A stretch of DNA of 64,000 bases from Planococcus citri (Eukaryota > Arthropoda > Insecta > Hemiptera > Pseudococcidae). The stretch covers positions 26,834,559-26,898,558 of the forward strand of contig NC_088680.1 in assembly GCF_950023065.1 (NCBI RefSeq), written 5' to 3'. Below are positions 25,100-36,240 of the stretch, piece by piece (position 1 is the first letter of the stretch; each line of letters begins with the position of its first letter). Position numbers and translations under genes: made by a program. The notes under the pieces are model-generated. The model saw only the letters and a list, made by a program, of their open reading frames with translations. It was not told where the DNA came from and made no database searches.

Positions 25100-25829
25100 T
25101 ACTGTTTTTTTTACTCCGGCTATTGAACCGCTCTTCTCGGAATTTCTTTTGCACATATTTTGATTTGATTTTTGTGATGTCGAGTTGTTGGTATCGTTCT
25201 TTGCTCTACTTCTGGCTCTTCAAAACTATCTGGCATTTTACAACCAATAGCTTGTGGTCAGAGTTACAGTCACCACCAGGATACATATGCATTGACTTTT
25301 TAGATATGGACTGCTAGTGGTACATACGCCAATGGTCTTGAACATAGTTCATCTGTTAGTCGAGGTTTGGCTTCTGCACATGCCGGAATCTGAAAAATTG
25401 ACATCTACTTACTAGGTGATGACGACGTTATACCTCCCACACCTCCGTGTAACCATACCAGGGCTGCGATTATGAACTTTCGTTACAGTTAACGAATTCG
25501 TTAACTCGCATATTTTTTCTGTGACCTTTCGTTAACTTTTCGTTAAGCCATGTTAAGTTTACGTGAGAAAATATCTCTCGTTAAGTTAACGAATAGTTAA
25601 CGAATTCGTTAACTGTAACGAAAGTTCATAATCGCAGCCCAGGGTAGTATAACGTCATAACAGATCTGGCACATGCGCAGATTGCAACCCTCGACTTACT
25701 ATGTTCAAGACAATGGCTGTATGTTAAACTTATGGGCTGCTAGCAGTCCATATCTAAAAAGTCGTACATATGACAGTTCTTTGATGTGCTCTTGAATCCT
25801 TCTTTTACAAGTATATAGTCTATCTGGTT
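25100..25829 (-). pseudogene. Non-LTR retrotransposon endonuclease fragment, interrupted
   Basis: Minus-strand translation gives TNQIDYILVKEGFKSTSKNC then HMY at 25829-25773, and after a gap continues YPGGDCNSDHKLLVVKC (from about 25287). The NQIDYI and SDH motifs are those of the exonuclease-endonuclease-phosphatase domain of RTE-like non-LTR retrotransposon ORF2; the His of SDH is catalytic in that family. The reading then hits a stop (SQK, stop, SKERYQQ). The two halves are separated by an inverted-repeat insertion (25290-25764) flanked by TACATATG duplicates. It is dead and truncated. Confidence 0.75.
25290..25764. mobile_element. Inverted-repeat element inside the retrotransposon
   Basis: Ends carry GACTTTTTAGATATGGACTG (25294 on) and its inverse (to 25763), continuing inward as imperfect inverted arms ('ggtcttgaacatag', 'gacgttatac'). 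The flanks repeat TACATATG (25282-25289 and 25765-25772), an 8-bp duplication consistent with a hAT-like insertion, though the left end has three extra bases (catt against c). The central 180 bp (25461-25640) is a much better-conserved palindrome with ~45-bp arms beginning GGGCTGCGATTATGAAC and rich in GTTAAC words; it may be a second nested insertion. Confidence 0.7.
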
Positions 25830-25837
25830 TGTGACTA

Positions 25838-26002
25838 TGCAATGGTTCTATATTCAGAGCATTTTTGCGAGTTATTCTTTTTTGGTATTAGTATGAAATT
25901 TACCGCTTTGAAGTCCTTAGACAGTGTACCTTCGTTGTATATTTCATTTATTATCTTCAACAGCTCATTTTCATACTCTGGTAATACATGTTTAATCAAG
26001 TC
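25838..26002 (-). pseudogene. Non-LTR reverse transcriptase fragment
   Basis: Minus-strand reading gives DLIKHVLPEYENELLKIINE then IYNEGTLSKDFKAVNFILIP, and after a one-base shift KKNNSQKCSEYRTIA. The order 'LP.DFK...ILIPKK....CSEYRTI' is the N-terminal reverse-transcriptase block of RTE/Jockey-like ORF2 proteins. The fragment is under 60 codons and frameshifted. It lies upstream, on the same strand, of the endonuclease fragment, which is the reverse of the normal endonuclease-then-polymerase order. Confidence 0.75.
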
Positions 26003-26039
26003 TACACAACGTCAACGATGACGATTGAACCAATCAACC

Positions 26040-26885
26040 CAATCATTGTTCATCTTTTTAGCTTTACTGGTCGCTTTGTATCATTAGTTCTAAGTGAGTG
26101 CTCTACTAGAGATCTCCATCTAGGAAATGGTTTGTGGATTATTCACTTTTTTTTAATACAAAAAAAATCACCAAAAAGAACACATACCCAACTGTGAAAG
26201 AAATAAAGAAATTTATGATGAAATTGTTCTCAAGGCATGGACTGAATCAGACACGTGTCATTGGGTGAATATAGTATGCTCCACTAGGGCACTATAGCTT
26301 TACTTGGGTGAAATTGGTTGGCCAGCTTTGGTGCAAAATTAATGTAAACAAACAAGGTTTCGGCCAATCACAGCACAGCTGTAAGTCAAGTGACCTCACT
26401 GTGACGTTTTATTAACATTGCTTAATATTGTTTGTTTAAATTTATTTTGCACCAAAGATGGCAGACCAATTTCACCCAAGTGAAGCTATAGTGCCTTATG
26501 CTCCACAAAGGCCAATCAATCATTTTTGATGATGATATCGCAAATAACGTCACTTTCCACAATGTTGTCCTGTGCAACCACCATCAAAGATGCTTATTCG
26601 GCCTTCATTGAAAATGGTCACATTGTTTACCCATAATGATGCACATTTCTGTTATCCATAGCATTTGAACCATGATGACTTTAGGACAATTTCATCATGA
26701 ATTTTTTTTCATAGTAAAGTTTTCTGATGATCTTTAGTAGGTACATAATAAATTTAAAAAAGTGAATAATTCCACAAACAATTTTCTGGACAAAGATCTC
26801 AAGTAGAAGTAGAGCACTTATTTTGAACTAGTGATACAAAGTGATCAGTAAAGGTAGAAAGACTAACAACAACGCTTCAAATGAA
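26040..26885. repeat. Imperfect inverted pair flanking a MITE
   Basis: Sequence at 26045-26160 ('actggtcgctttgtatcattag', 'gtgctctact', 'gtttgtggattattcact') is inverted at 26750-26870 with moderate divergence, and a weaker match continues inward ('atgatgaaattgttct' near 26216 against its inverse near 26695). This looks like two copies of one repeat in opposite orientation, or a foldback, into which the 26285-26496 element later inserted. No coding function is seen. Confidence 0.55.
26285..26496. mobile_element. MITE with ~70-bp terminal inverted repeats (212 bp)
   Basis: The left arm starts TAGGGCACTATAGCTTTACT and the right arm is its close inverse (CACCCAAGTGAAGCTATAGTGCC). It is flanked by a perfect 10-bp direct repeat TATGCTCCAC at 26275-26284 and 26497-26506. 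A 9-10-bp duplication is most like Mutator-type elements, but an 8-bp duplication extended by chance cannot be excluded. Arms read 'gggtgaaattggt' and 'ttttgcacc' and enclose a unique core. No open frame. Confidence 0.8.
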
Positions 26886-27330
26886 AGAGGAAGTGTTAAG
26901 TACCAAATATCTGTGCTCGAAATAATTACACACGTTTTTATTCTCAGATAGTAAGTAATTTTTAGAAATTTGATTCCTGAATTTTCAGTCAAAATTGACC
27001 AGTAATTTCCAAGAAGTAACATGTGATTGTAGATAATTACTCGTTATTACCAAGAAATTACTTTTAATTGCGAAAATTACCTGTAATCACCACTTCACCA
27101 GGATGGCCCAATGATCCGTGATCTTACAGAAGTCAGCTGCCTTGCAAAGTAGGTGGCAACATTTTTTTGTAAATTTTGTCAGCAAAATTCGAAATCAGAC
27201 CACAAAATAATTATTTTAACTAATGTGCGTGATGATGGAGCAACCAACCTAGCATATTTTAAACAATGAATAGGTACTTACTTGGTGCTTAGGAAATGCA
27301 TCATTGTCATTTAGGTATCTCTTCTAAACA
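26886..27330. other. 3' intergenic DNA of the transporter gene
   Basis: Includes a short run of 'aattac' words (26940-27085) related to the GGTAATT theme. No coding or RNA gene recognised. Confidence 0.4.
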
Positions 27331-27332
27331 AT

Positions 27333-27338
27333 TTTATT
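27333..27338 (-). terminator. Candidate polyadenylation signal AATAAA
   Basis: On the minus strand AATAAA occurs about 117 bases after the transporter stop codon, a reasonable 3'-UTR length. Another A/T-rich signal could be used instead; there is no transcript evidence. Confidence 0.45.
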
Positions 27339-27454
27339 AATTAAGTATATGAGAAAGCTTACAAATTACTCAGACATGCTCTCTATAGGAATAAAAAAAT
27401 ACACGTGAGCTTAAAATAATTGATATTTACACGCGTAAAATTAATCGAGGAACT

Positions 27455-27771
27455 TCAACTTTGACCAACACCATTCATTTCTTCATCACTCATAGAACCT
27501 CGCTTACTCGAAAATAAATCTTGTATTTCTTGAAACGATTTACCTTGAGTATCTGGCAGTTGCACAATTATGAAAATCACACCAAATACGCAAAATATGC
27601 TAAAAAACCAAAACGTTCCCGACGATCCCAAAGCATCGACCATTGGGGCAAAAAATCTAGTGACGAGGAAGCCCAGAAACCAGCATAAGGAGGTGGCCAA
27701 TGCTGACGCGAATGTCTTCACTGAAGGGTGCAGAATTTCAGCCAAAATAACCCAAGTGTATGATCCCAGGC
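27455..27771 (-). CDS. Coding exon 6 of the transporter, with stop
   Basis: Encodes residues 387-491 and the TGA stop (27455-27457). The acceptor is TTTCAG|GCCTGG. It holds GLGSYTWVILAEILHPSVK, TM11-TM12, the PDTQGKSFQEIQ signature and an acidic hydrophilic C-terminal tail (SMSDEEMNGVGQS). Confidence 0.94.
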
Positions 27772-30700
27772 CTGAAATGAAATGCTCGAACGTAAAAATG
27801 AGGCTGCTACACTAATACGATTAAATCAATCAACAATGTTGAACTATTTCAAATGTAGATATCTATAAAAAGTCAACAAATGAAAATCATTTTTACCTAG
27901 AGAATAACTAGCCAAATATGTCACTAGACAGAGAAGAGGAATCCAGCTAAAATGCTCCACAGATTTACCTTCTTCAACAGCTTGAAAATAGAAACCAAGT
28001 ATGATCTGAAAAAGAACACACTCAGTTTATTTTGCATTTTGCAAGTGATTTTTCTCCTTCAAATTGGAGATGTCCAAATTACAATAGGTAATATTTACCA
28101 AACAAAAGAAACATCCAATGATCGAAAAACATAAAACATTCTTGATTCTAAATAATTTCCCCATGAAAGGAATTATTACACCGGAAGCCCACATCACAAG
28201 ACCACAGATTATAGCTGAATTGCTGGATGAAATGGACGGCGATGCCTTTTGAAATATAGTTTCGGTATAAAACAGAGCAGCACAAAAACCAGTCATTTGT
28301 TGGAAGAAAATTAGCACACAGGCGTAATAAATGGGTTTCCAAATTTTGGCTTGGGTCATTTGGGTGATCAGCGATCCACTGTGTAGTTTTTCAAAATGAG
28401 ATTTTTCCATCATTTCCTGAAATTGTGCATTTTGAATAATTTCACTAAAATATTTCCATTCTTTGACCTCTAAGATAATTAAAAATTGATCATTACCCCT
28501 CCCCCTTCCTCCTATCTCTCATTACGCTTACCTCTAAAGCATCCATTTCTCGTTGAATAACCTCAGGAGAGGGATATCCTCTAAGACACTGCAGAGTGGA
28601 AAACGTCTGTTGCTTTTGTCCTTTATTCATCAAGTAATAAGGCGACTCTGGTATCCAAATGAAAAGTGGCATTGTAACCAATGGTATTGCAGCCAGCAGC
28701 ATAATCAGTACCGAAATGGACGTATATGGTCCTACAGTATAACTTATGCAGCTACCAAAATAGATGAAGAATAACATAAACGATCCAGTTAATCCTCGTA
28801 TCTCATCCTAAAAAAATGTACTCTAAATGCTTCATATTTTTTTTAATTTTTTTTTTGAAAAATAAAATCTCCAACAGATAAATATTTACCGGTGAGATTT
28901 CAGCAACGTAAACTGGCACCAAATTATAAACTACTCCCGAAGCCATCCCAGCGATAAATCTAGCCACGTAAATGGCCTGCAATGAATTAATCGAAGCTAT
29001 AATTATCCAATGCACGAAAATGGTCATCGTGCATAAAAGTAAGGATAACTTTTTGCCAATTTTATCGACGATCAGGGTTATCAACAGAGGTCCGGGGATC
29101 GCCCCTAAAGCCAGCAAGGATCCGATCCAAGCTCCTTCGTCGTCGGTTATTGTGAGTCTGTCATTTGGCTGAAGTAATTTTGGTAGTGTTGGAGATGTCC
29201 ATGTTACTACGGAACCGACAGCTACCGATACTAGGTTTACTGCGAAAATGAATAATATTGTGAGATCATTGAATATGTAGCCTATTTTAGCACAGTAAAA
29301 ATTACAACTAATTTGTAATGAGCTAAATGTTTGAAAAATTCGTCTGAACTGTGCACAAAAAAATTATCGAAATCTGAAATCTATTAAATAATGGATACGA
29401 TAAACTGCGTAAAAAGTTCGAAAAAAGATGAACAATACACAATTGTCGATAGCATAGTTAATTATCATTCACACATTCAATTCTTATCCCATGTGCTGAT
29501 ATATCGTTTAATACATAACACACTCAACTTTTAGGGTATCTTATCAAATTTAATTAGTTTTTCGATATTGATAAAAATACAGATTATGAATAAGACAGAT
29601 ATCATTGTTTATTTTTTTAGAACATGATGCCTGTTTTGTTAGAATGATTTCCAGACCAGACCAATCCCAGACCACCAGTCAAATAAAATACATCCAAATT
29701 TAAAGCAATTTTTTATTTCATCTCCCCCCCCCCATGGGTGTTTGGCCTTTTTTTAGTTATCTGGGTCGTTGAGGGAGGCGGATGAAAATAGAAATGACAA
29801 GCTCAAAAAATTTCGAGCTTCATAAATTTTTTTCTGTGAGGCTTTATTTTCGAGATATGAAAATTTTGAAAGCCCATTTTGAGGTTTAGGTACATTTTTT
29901 CTCAAAAATTCAAATTTGCTTCTTTCTTTCATGTATATCTACGTACATATTTTCAATGAAATTCAGATACATTATTTTGTAACATTTACTCCTTACGAAT
30001 TACTGAAATTCAAAATGGTCCAATATAAAGCCAAGAATTTCACTCGAATATGCTAGAAGTAGCAAGCTTTTAATTTTAGAAAAGTAGGTACTTTTTTTTT
30101 TGAGACTTGAGAGAATCCTTAATTCTGGCTCGAAGTCGAAAAGACGATTCCAGTGTGAAGATCGTAGATTAAATTTTTAAATTAATTCTTAAAAACAACT
30201 ACTTAGGTAATTTTATTCATAATTGTAATTTCTCTTTGTTTCAGGTGAGTACGAATTTCAATGCAAGAGTAATAGAATAATAATGCCGACGATTCACCCA
30301 CGTACGAGAATAAGTGAGTCACTCTTTAATTTTCTCGTAAATTGTCATCCGTCATCATTTTTGAGAATCTATTTGTTTTTCTGAAGTGATTTAAGCAACT
30401 GGCTATTTTAGAATTAAATTTACTCGTATCTAAGTAATATGTTCAATTTATTCGAAAAGATCATTTCAAATTCAGAACATTGAGTTTGAAGTCCTCTAGA
30501 GGCTGAACGAAAGTCTTTTCGTCAAAAATGATAACCACCGTTCAATCGTTTGAGTTTCAGTTAGCGAATTTTGGAAGTTTGAAATGAGATGCTCGAAACT
30601 TTGAGTAACCCTGGGGATTCTGGCATACTTAATCTTCCGAACCCGCGGTTTCTCGAATCGATGTTCCCCAAATGAAAAATCCCCGCAATCTTGACCACCA

Positions 30701-32019
30701 AAAATACGAATTCAAGTCAATCGCATAAACAAAGAAAACAAGCCATCAGCTACTTAGTAGCTAATTGCAAGAAAGTTTTTGCTTTTACAACAAAAAATGA
30801 AAAAGCAAGATTTTCTTTAAAAATTTCGGAACATTTATATTTTCTTTGTAATTTTGGAAAAACTGTAACAGAAATGATAAGAATGGAAATGGAATAAAAC
30901 TTCTTGCAATCATTTTCATGTCATTAGTTTTTTTTCTAGGCAACTTCATTTTCGAAATATTTATGAAAAAAATTCAAATTCTGACGATTGAAATGGGATG
31001 CTTGAATCGTTGAGACGCTCTGAAGATCGAACAAAGGGCTCTACGACAAAAATGATATAAGAACCAAAATGACAGAAAATAAAATTTCCAATTGTTCACA
31101 ATTCACGAGTATTTCTCTAGGAGGCTTTATTTTCGAGATATTCTCAAACAAGTGCAAATTCTGAAATTTAAAATATTGGACGCTCGAAATTTTGAGGCGC
31201 TCTGGAGACTGAACGAAAGATTTGAGTACAAAAATGATTAGAGCAAAAATCGTAGAAAATTGAATTTTCAATCGTTTATAAAAATTCCTTTAACACAGGC
31301 AGGGTTATAGAAAGTAATGTCATCACAAGTTTTTTTTCCCTATGAGTTCCATTTCCGAAATATTCGCAAAAATTGGGAATTTTCAAATTGAATACCTCAA
31401 CTTTTGACCCATTTTCTTTCAAAAATATCTTTCGACGCATTCATGAGATTTTCTCCGAATTTTCATATCTCTATCAAGCACAATTATTTTCAAAAATTTC
31501 CAGATTGCCCAATCGAGGGAAAATGTTCTGGTTTTTTGGAATTTTGTAACAGCAGAACAACATCAAAAATTAAATGATCGTTCTGAAAAAATTTGAGAAC
31601 ACGGTTAGGACATAATTTGTGTCAAAAAATTGAGAAAATTTTAATTCACGAAGAAAAATACATAGAAAATTTTCCAAATAATCCGTCATTCACATAAATA
31701 CTTTGCTATTAATCAGCACTCAAAAAATGATAAACCACCAGAAAAAATGCGAAATAAAATTCAAGCTCATAATTCATCCACTATAGAAAAAAATATGGGT
31801 CATTTCACATCAAATACTTCAAAAACCCGTCAACTTTCACTCGTTAAAACTAAAACCAAAAAAATTCAACATTTTCAACTCGAAAAAAAAATCTTACAAA
31901 CACAACAAATTACCTGCGCAAGTAACCAAGTAAAGATTAAAATACGAATCCCGTTGTTGTCCCGGTTTGTTGACGTCCATTTTGTGAAACGCACCTTGTC
32001 GGCTCAAACTTCGGCTCAT
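27455..32019 (-). CDS. Tret1-like: Tret1-like facilitated sugar transporter, six coding exons
   Basis: Joining complement exons 31914-32019, 28890-29239, 28532-28807, 28099-28416, 27897-28005 and 27455-27771 gives 1476 bases, one uninterrupted frame of 491 residues, a usual length for insect Tret1/GLUT-like transporters. All introns have GT/AG borders. Family signatures: a cytoplasmic DKIGKK loop after TM2 (94-99), RFIAGMASG (129-137), PVYVAEISP (144-152), PESPYYL (205-211, usual form PESPRWL), QQMTG in TM7 (283-287) and PDTQGKSFQEIQ after TM12 (459-470). About twelve hydrophobic segments are visible. Expected role: passive transport of trehalose or another sugar across the plasma membrane; the substrate cannot be told from sequence. 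Odd: the usual D..GRR-type loop after TM8 reads GKLFRIKN. The start ATG at 32019 is the first in the exon; a second Met at residue 14 is possible. Confidence 0.92.
27897..28005 (-). CDS. Coding exon 5 of the transporter
   Basis: Encodes residues 351-386 plus one base of Gly387 (TTTCAG|ATCATA, donor CTAG|GTAAAA). It covers the end of TM9, an extracellular loop (QAVEEGKSVEHFS) and most of TM10. It is short enough to be missed by frame-length searches, but is required to keep frame and topology. Confidence 0.9.
28099..28416 (-). CDS. Coding exon 4 of the transporter
   Basis: Encodes residues 245-350 in phase 0 (TTTCAG|GAAATG, donor TTG|GTAAAT). It contains the end of the central loop, TM7 with QQMTGFCAALFYTETIF, TM8 and most of TM9. 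Confidence 0.93.
28532..28807 (-). CDS. Coding exon 3 of the transporter
   Basis: Encodes residues 153-244 in phase 0 at both ends (TTTTAG|GATGAG and GAG|GTAAGC). It covers DEIRGLTGSF, TM5-TM6 and the start of the large cytoplasmic loop with PESPYYL. Confidence 0.93.
28890..29239 (-). CDS. Coding exon 2 of the transporter
   Basis: Encodes residues 36-152. The acceptor is TTCGCAG|TA and the donor is CCG|GTAAAT. It holds the GSVVTWTSPTLPKLL extracellular-loop start, TM2-TM4, the DKIGKK loop and PVYVAEISP. Confidence 0.93.
29240..31913 (-). other. First intron of the transporter, with tandem repeats
   Basis: At 2674 bp it dwarfs the other four introns (82-125 bp). At 30480-31400 it contains diverged tandem units of about 180-220 bp recognised by 'ttcgagatatt' (30950, 31130, 31352) and 'ctgaacgaaagtctt'. 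It is flanked by AT-rich sequence with no readable exon. First introns of this size often carry regulatory elements, but no specific site can be named. Confidence 0.7.
31914..32019 (-). CDS. Coding exon 1 of the transporter
   Basis: Encodes residues 1-35 (MSRSLSRQGAF... to YLVTCA) and ends in phase 1 at GCA-G|GTAATT. The cytoplasmic N-terminus precedes the first membrane helix, which begins here. The next exon supplies TA to finish a Val codon, giving the family-typical AVNLVSVAVGS reading. The 5' untranslated region upstream is not delimited. Confidence 0.85.
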
Positions 32020-33690
32020 TACTGATCGAGAGAATTTTCGAAATTATAGGTAAACAAAAAGAAAAAAAACAACTCTAAATATTCCACTCTGCCACAACAA
32101 AAGCTTTTCCTTGAAATTTTAGCGCGGCCTTGAGTCATTAATTAGCGAAAAATTGGAAAATTATTAACGTCGAGTATGCACAGTCAAGCGACACCAATTT
32201 AGTGTACAGCTTTGATTTGTATAGTACTTCTCGTATCAAAGGTGTACACTGTACTGTTTACACATTGCATCATAGACAAAATCCACTTGAAAGGTACGTA
32301 ATGCCCGCGAACAGGAAACGTTTCATCAAAGAAATTTTTACTGAAGCTTTCCACGCAGTTGTTGTGTTTAACAATATTTTGCTGGTAATGGGAAATTTTC
32401 CAAAAATTTGTTGTGTGACGATGACGTATTCGAAAAGAATGGCGAATGGCTCATTTGATATTTCAACTCCTGATACTTGCACGTTTTTATGTAGAAAATA
32501 GGTATTTAATTGTGGTGAAGCTTTTTGTATCAATTTTCTCGGAATTTCTCGAAATTTTTTACGACGGTTGATAACTTTGGCGATACTACGAATAGATAAG
32601 ATTTCACTCATTCACAGTATAAGAACTTTGCAAAAACTATATTACTGAAAATCCGCGAACATGAAAAAAAAAAAATTAAAAATTAAATTTCAGCATCACA
32701 TCGAGTTCCTTGCAATGGTTAGGAACAGAATGATGCGTTTTAAAATGAGATAAAATATATAATCCCAGGTTAATTGCGTATTACATAAATATTTTGAAAG
32801 GAAAATTCTCATGCACAATGTACAAGATAATCGGGTATTATAAATCACTCTATATTGATAAAATTGATCCTTTAATACGAGTGGAATTTCCGCTCTTATG
32901 ATGATTTCCACGTAAAATGAACAGACAGGTCCTTCAACTTGACTTCCTCAAATTTTCCCTTCTAAAAAATATTTCTTGAGGAACAATTTGAGAAAATGTG
33001 ATTCATTTATTTTGACTTTTAGAATTTGATTTTTTAAATGGCATTTATCGTCTAGTCCTGAATAGTGAATATTTATAGAAGTTCAAAATTTATCAAGTGC
33101 TGTTATCGACGAGAAGAAGGAATTCGAAAAAAATTGTTACAGTTTTGTTTTCATCTAAAGAAGTCACTCAAGTCTAAAGTTCGTTCTATTTTGAAAATTC
33201 CAAGTACTTACGTACAAGATACTTGCATAAAATTAGCTAATTACAGCTCACTCGTAAGTGATACACAATCAGCGTCATCAAATCCACAGGTAACTTGATC
33301 TTGGGCAAATACTTTTCTCAACAACGGAAAATTTTCCTATACAATCCAATCAAACTACATAAAATTTAGGGAAGGTCCCGACCAGTACTTTAGTTGATTC
33401 GATGCTTAAATATTGCGAAACGCGTTTGCCTTTTATTACCTTGATAAGAGTTTCTTTTCTTGTTTGCTTGATTAAGTATACGTTTGTTTGTCTGGTTGTT
33501 TGCTCGTTGTGATAACTTGAGTCATATTGACCCATATATTGAATAGAAATTCAAAATGTAAGTTCAAAGTAACAGTTTTTTGAAAACGAGCTGTACCTAA
33601 CAGAGGGAAGAAACACAGATGAAGCGAGGATACTGAATCATTTTTTTAGATCTTAATAAAATAAGTGAGTAAGTAATCTTTTCAATTTTT
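32020..33690. other. Upstream of the transporter, promoter not located
   Basis: The 5' UTR, any 5'-UTR intron and the promoter should lie here on the minus strand. A possible acceptor (CTCTCGATCAG) sits just before the start codon, allowing an untranslated first exon further upstream. Overlapping frames at 32202-32501 (plus) and 32270-32611 (minus) have no recognised similarity. No TATA box is convincing. Confidence 0.35.
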
Positions 33691-35440
33691 TTGAACCATT
33701 TTCTAGCCATTTTAAATTTTCCAGAGTTTCTGGAAGAAAAACACACGCATAAAATATGCTCCCTGGTTAAATTTCAGAATCCGAACTTCATTTTTCAAAT
33801 TTTTGACGAATTTCAAAAAATTCCAATTTTGGCCATTTTTTATGAAAAAATGAAATTGATGAAATGTGGGGGGGGGGGGTTCGAAATTCAATCTACTCCG
33901 TGTTTCCGAAAACTTCTCAAATCGAGTGTTTGTAGTTTAGAGCTATTCTGAAGGCTCCATCAGATTTTCGATTTTCTCAGTTTTGGAAAATGATCGTTAA
34001 AAAAAGTAAAAACATGAAATCCAGCACCAATAGGCTACACCCAAATGAACCATTTATGAAATCCTTTCGGTCGATTCGAGGCACAAATTTTAAAAATTTA
34101 AATTGAATAACGATTTTCCGAAGACTAGAAAAACTCAAAAGTCTGCTGCAGGTTCTAAAGAATAAGCTCTACACTACCATTACATCGATTTATTTCAGAA
34201 GATTCGAAAATAAGGGTATATTTTAATCAAATCTCAGTTTAACGTCTCAATTGAAACCTCACATGTGACTTTTTTTTCGAAAATGAAATTTTTACAGTAA
34301 GACGAATCAAGTGTCACAGAAAACATTTTTTTGAAAAAAAAGTAACATGAGGCATTAAACTCAGCTGCCGACAAAAATTTGGATTCTTTTACATAAAAAA
34401 TAGACCCGGTTTGGATTTTTAAAAATTCGATCGTCAAAATTAAGAAATCCAACTCGATTTGTGAAAATGTTAAGTTTCTTTACAATCTTTTTTGTCAGTC
34501 ATATTTCCTCTTCGTGTTCGCTTAAATAAAACGTAATACGATCGAGTAAGTTTTTATTTTTTTATTTTTTGATATTTTGTACCGTTTTCCAAATGGTTGA
34601 AAAAATTGAGAATACTCACATAAATTATACATATATTTGTTTTACCTACATATTTTCAATTCATGTTTTATAAGTACCACGTACCTAACTACCTATAGCT
34701 GAATTTCTAGGAGAAAACTGTTTGAAAAGTCAGGAAAAATCTGAGAGAATAACCGTAAAATACGTCACCAGGCCAAGTTTCAAGATGTAATTTTTGTTTT
34801 CAGATTTTTAGATATGTATCTTCAAAAATTCAAATTTTGGTCACTTTTTATCAAAAACTGAAACTTTTATAAGATTGAGGTCGGTAGAAAGCCCAGAGAT
34901 ATGATTTATACCAGTTTTCGACCTTCCGAATCGATTGGTGGCAGTTTCGCGAGCTGTTTTGGAGTCTTCAGCAGATTTTTGATCTTAGTAGTTTTGGAGA
35001 ATTGCTATTATAAAAAGTCAAAATAAAAGACAGCACCAATGAACTTGGATTAATCATTTTTTAGATCCTTTTGGTCGATTGAAGCACAAATTTTCACAAT
35101 CTAAATTTCAATGTTTCCAAGACTATAAAATCCATAAACCTGTTGAAGGCTTCAGTACAGCTGTGAACTATCACCAATTGATTCGAAGATCGAGAACAGG
35201 GGATATAAATCGAATCTCACAATCACTTAAACTTGATATCTCAGTTATATAAAATTTCAATTTTTTCTAACATAAAAAATACCTAGACCAAATTTAAATT
35301 ATTAAAAAAGATGATTCCTTTTTTCACGATATCTACCGCCCAAAGTTGTCAATTGCGGTCAAAATTTGTTTTTCACAGTTATTCCATGAAACATTTCATA
35401 AACCCATATCCTGAATTAACTTCTTACGGCTTAAGATGTT
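33690..35440. repeat. Dispersed-repeat DNA, no gene seen
   Basis: Two diverged copies of one repeat (about 33780-34240 and 34790-35230) share phrases such as 'agttttggagaat', 'agcaccaat', 'cctttcggtcgatt' and 'gcacaaattttaaaa'; a third lies at 38590-38960. They belong with the 'CTCCAG' family described at 6.5 kb. Confidence 0.55.
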
Positions 35441-36240
35441 CAAGTAAGTAATTTCTGTTCAAAATTTTTCGAACCAGTTTTGACCACGTAAAAATATTTT
35501 TTCAAAGAGAAGAAAACTGGAAGATGTTGTCCTCTTCACGGAAAAAAAAATTATGGATAATTTTTACTATTTCATACAGTAACCGGATCCCATTCAAAAA
35601 TATTGCGATTTTTACTATGAGATTAGTAAATTTTACTATGAGATTAGTAAATTTTACTATGAGAGTAATAAATTTTACCTAATTCTATAGTAAAATGTAT
35701 TTTTTGGCTGAGTAAAAATCACTATTATTTTTGGATTGGATCCGGTTACTGTACTGAAATAGTAATTTTTATTGTTTTTTTTTTTCAGTGTTGTCTTCAA
35801 TTCCTTGTTTGATTATAGCTTTGGTTCGAATATTTTCCCAGGACCTAGATAAGGAAAATATTGCAACCTTGAGAAACATTTTTTGTCAAGAGATACCGAA
35901 GACACATTTTTAAGGGTTTGAAATGTTTGAGTAAGTAATTTTTTTCAAGCTTTTTGACTTATTTTTGAAAATGGGAGAATATTTTTTCAAAGATAAGAAA
36001 GCTGAAACATGTTTTCCTCTCATATTCAATTCGCTGTTTTGATGATCTTGATCTCCCTTCGAATATTTTCGAGTAGGTAATTTTTTTTTAATTTTTGACA
36101 ATGGAAGAATATTTTGTCAAAGAGAAGAAAACTGAAAAATGTTTTCCTCTCGTCTTCAATTCTCTGTTTCTATTGATTTTCGTTCGAATATTTTCTTAGA
36201 ACCTTAATAAGGAAAATACCGCAACCGGAGGAGCAATTTT
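35440..36240. repeat. Tandem repeats, ~140-480 bp spacing, reappearing at 38085-38540
   Basis: Units start 'aagtaatttttttcaa.ctttttgac' and run through 'gagaatattttttcaaagagaagaaa', 'tgttttcctctc' and 'ccttcgaatattttc'. Copies begin near 35450, 35935 and 36075, and again near 38090 and 38345. The first copy is split by the MITE at 35537-35790. Confidence 0.65.
35537..35790. mobile_element. MITE with long inverted repeats and 'TTTTACTATGAG' iterations
   Basis: Ends CACGGAAAAAAA and the inverse of CACTGAAAAAAA. Arms of about 80 bp include 'ttactatttca', then CAGTAACCGGATCC and its inverse GGATCCGGTTACTG. Between the arms, 'ttttactatgagattagtaaa' is repeated about three times. The flanks are similar (TTGTCCTCTT, TTGTCTTC) but not an exact duplication. 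Non-coding. Confidence 0.7.
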
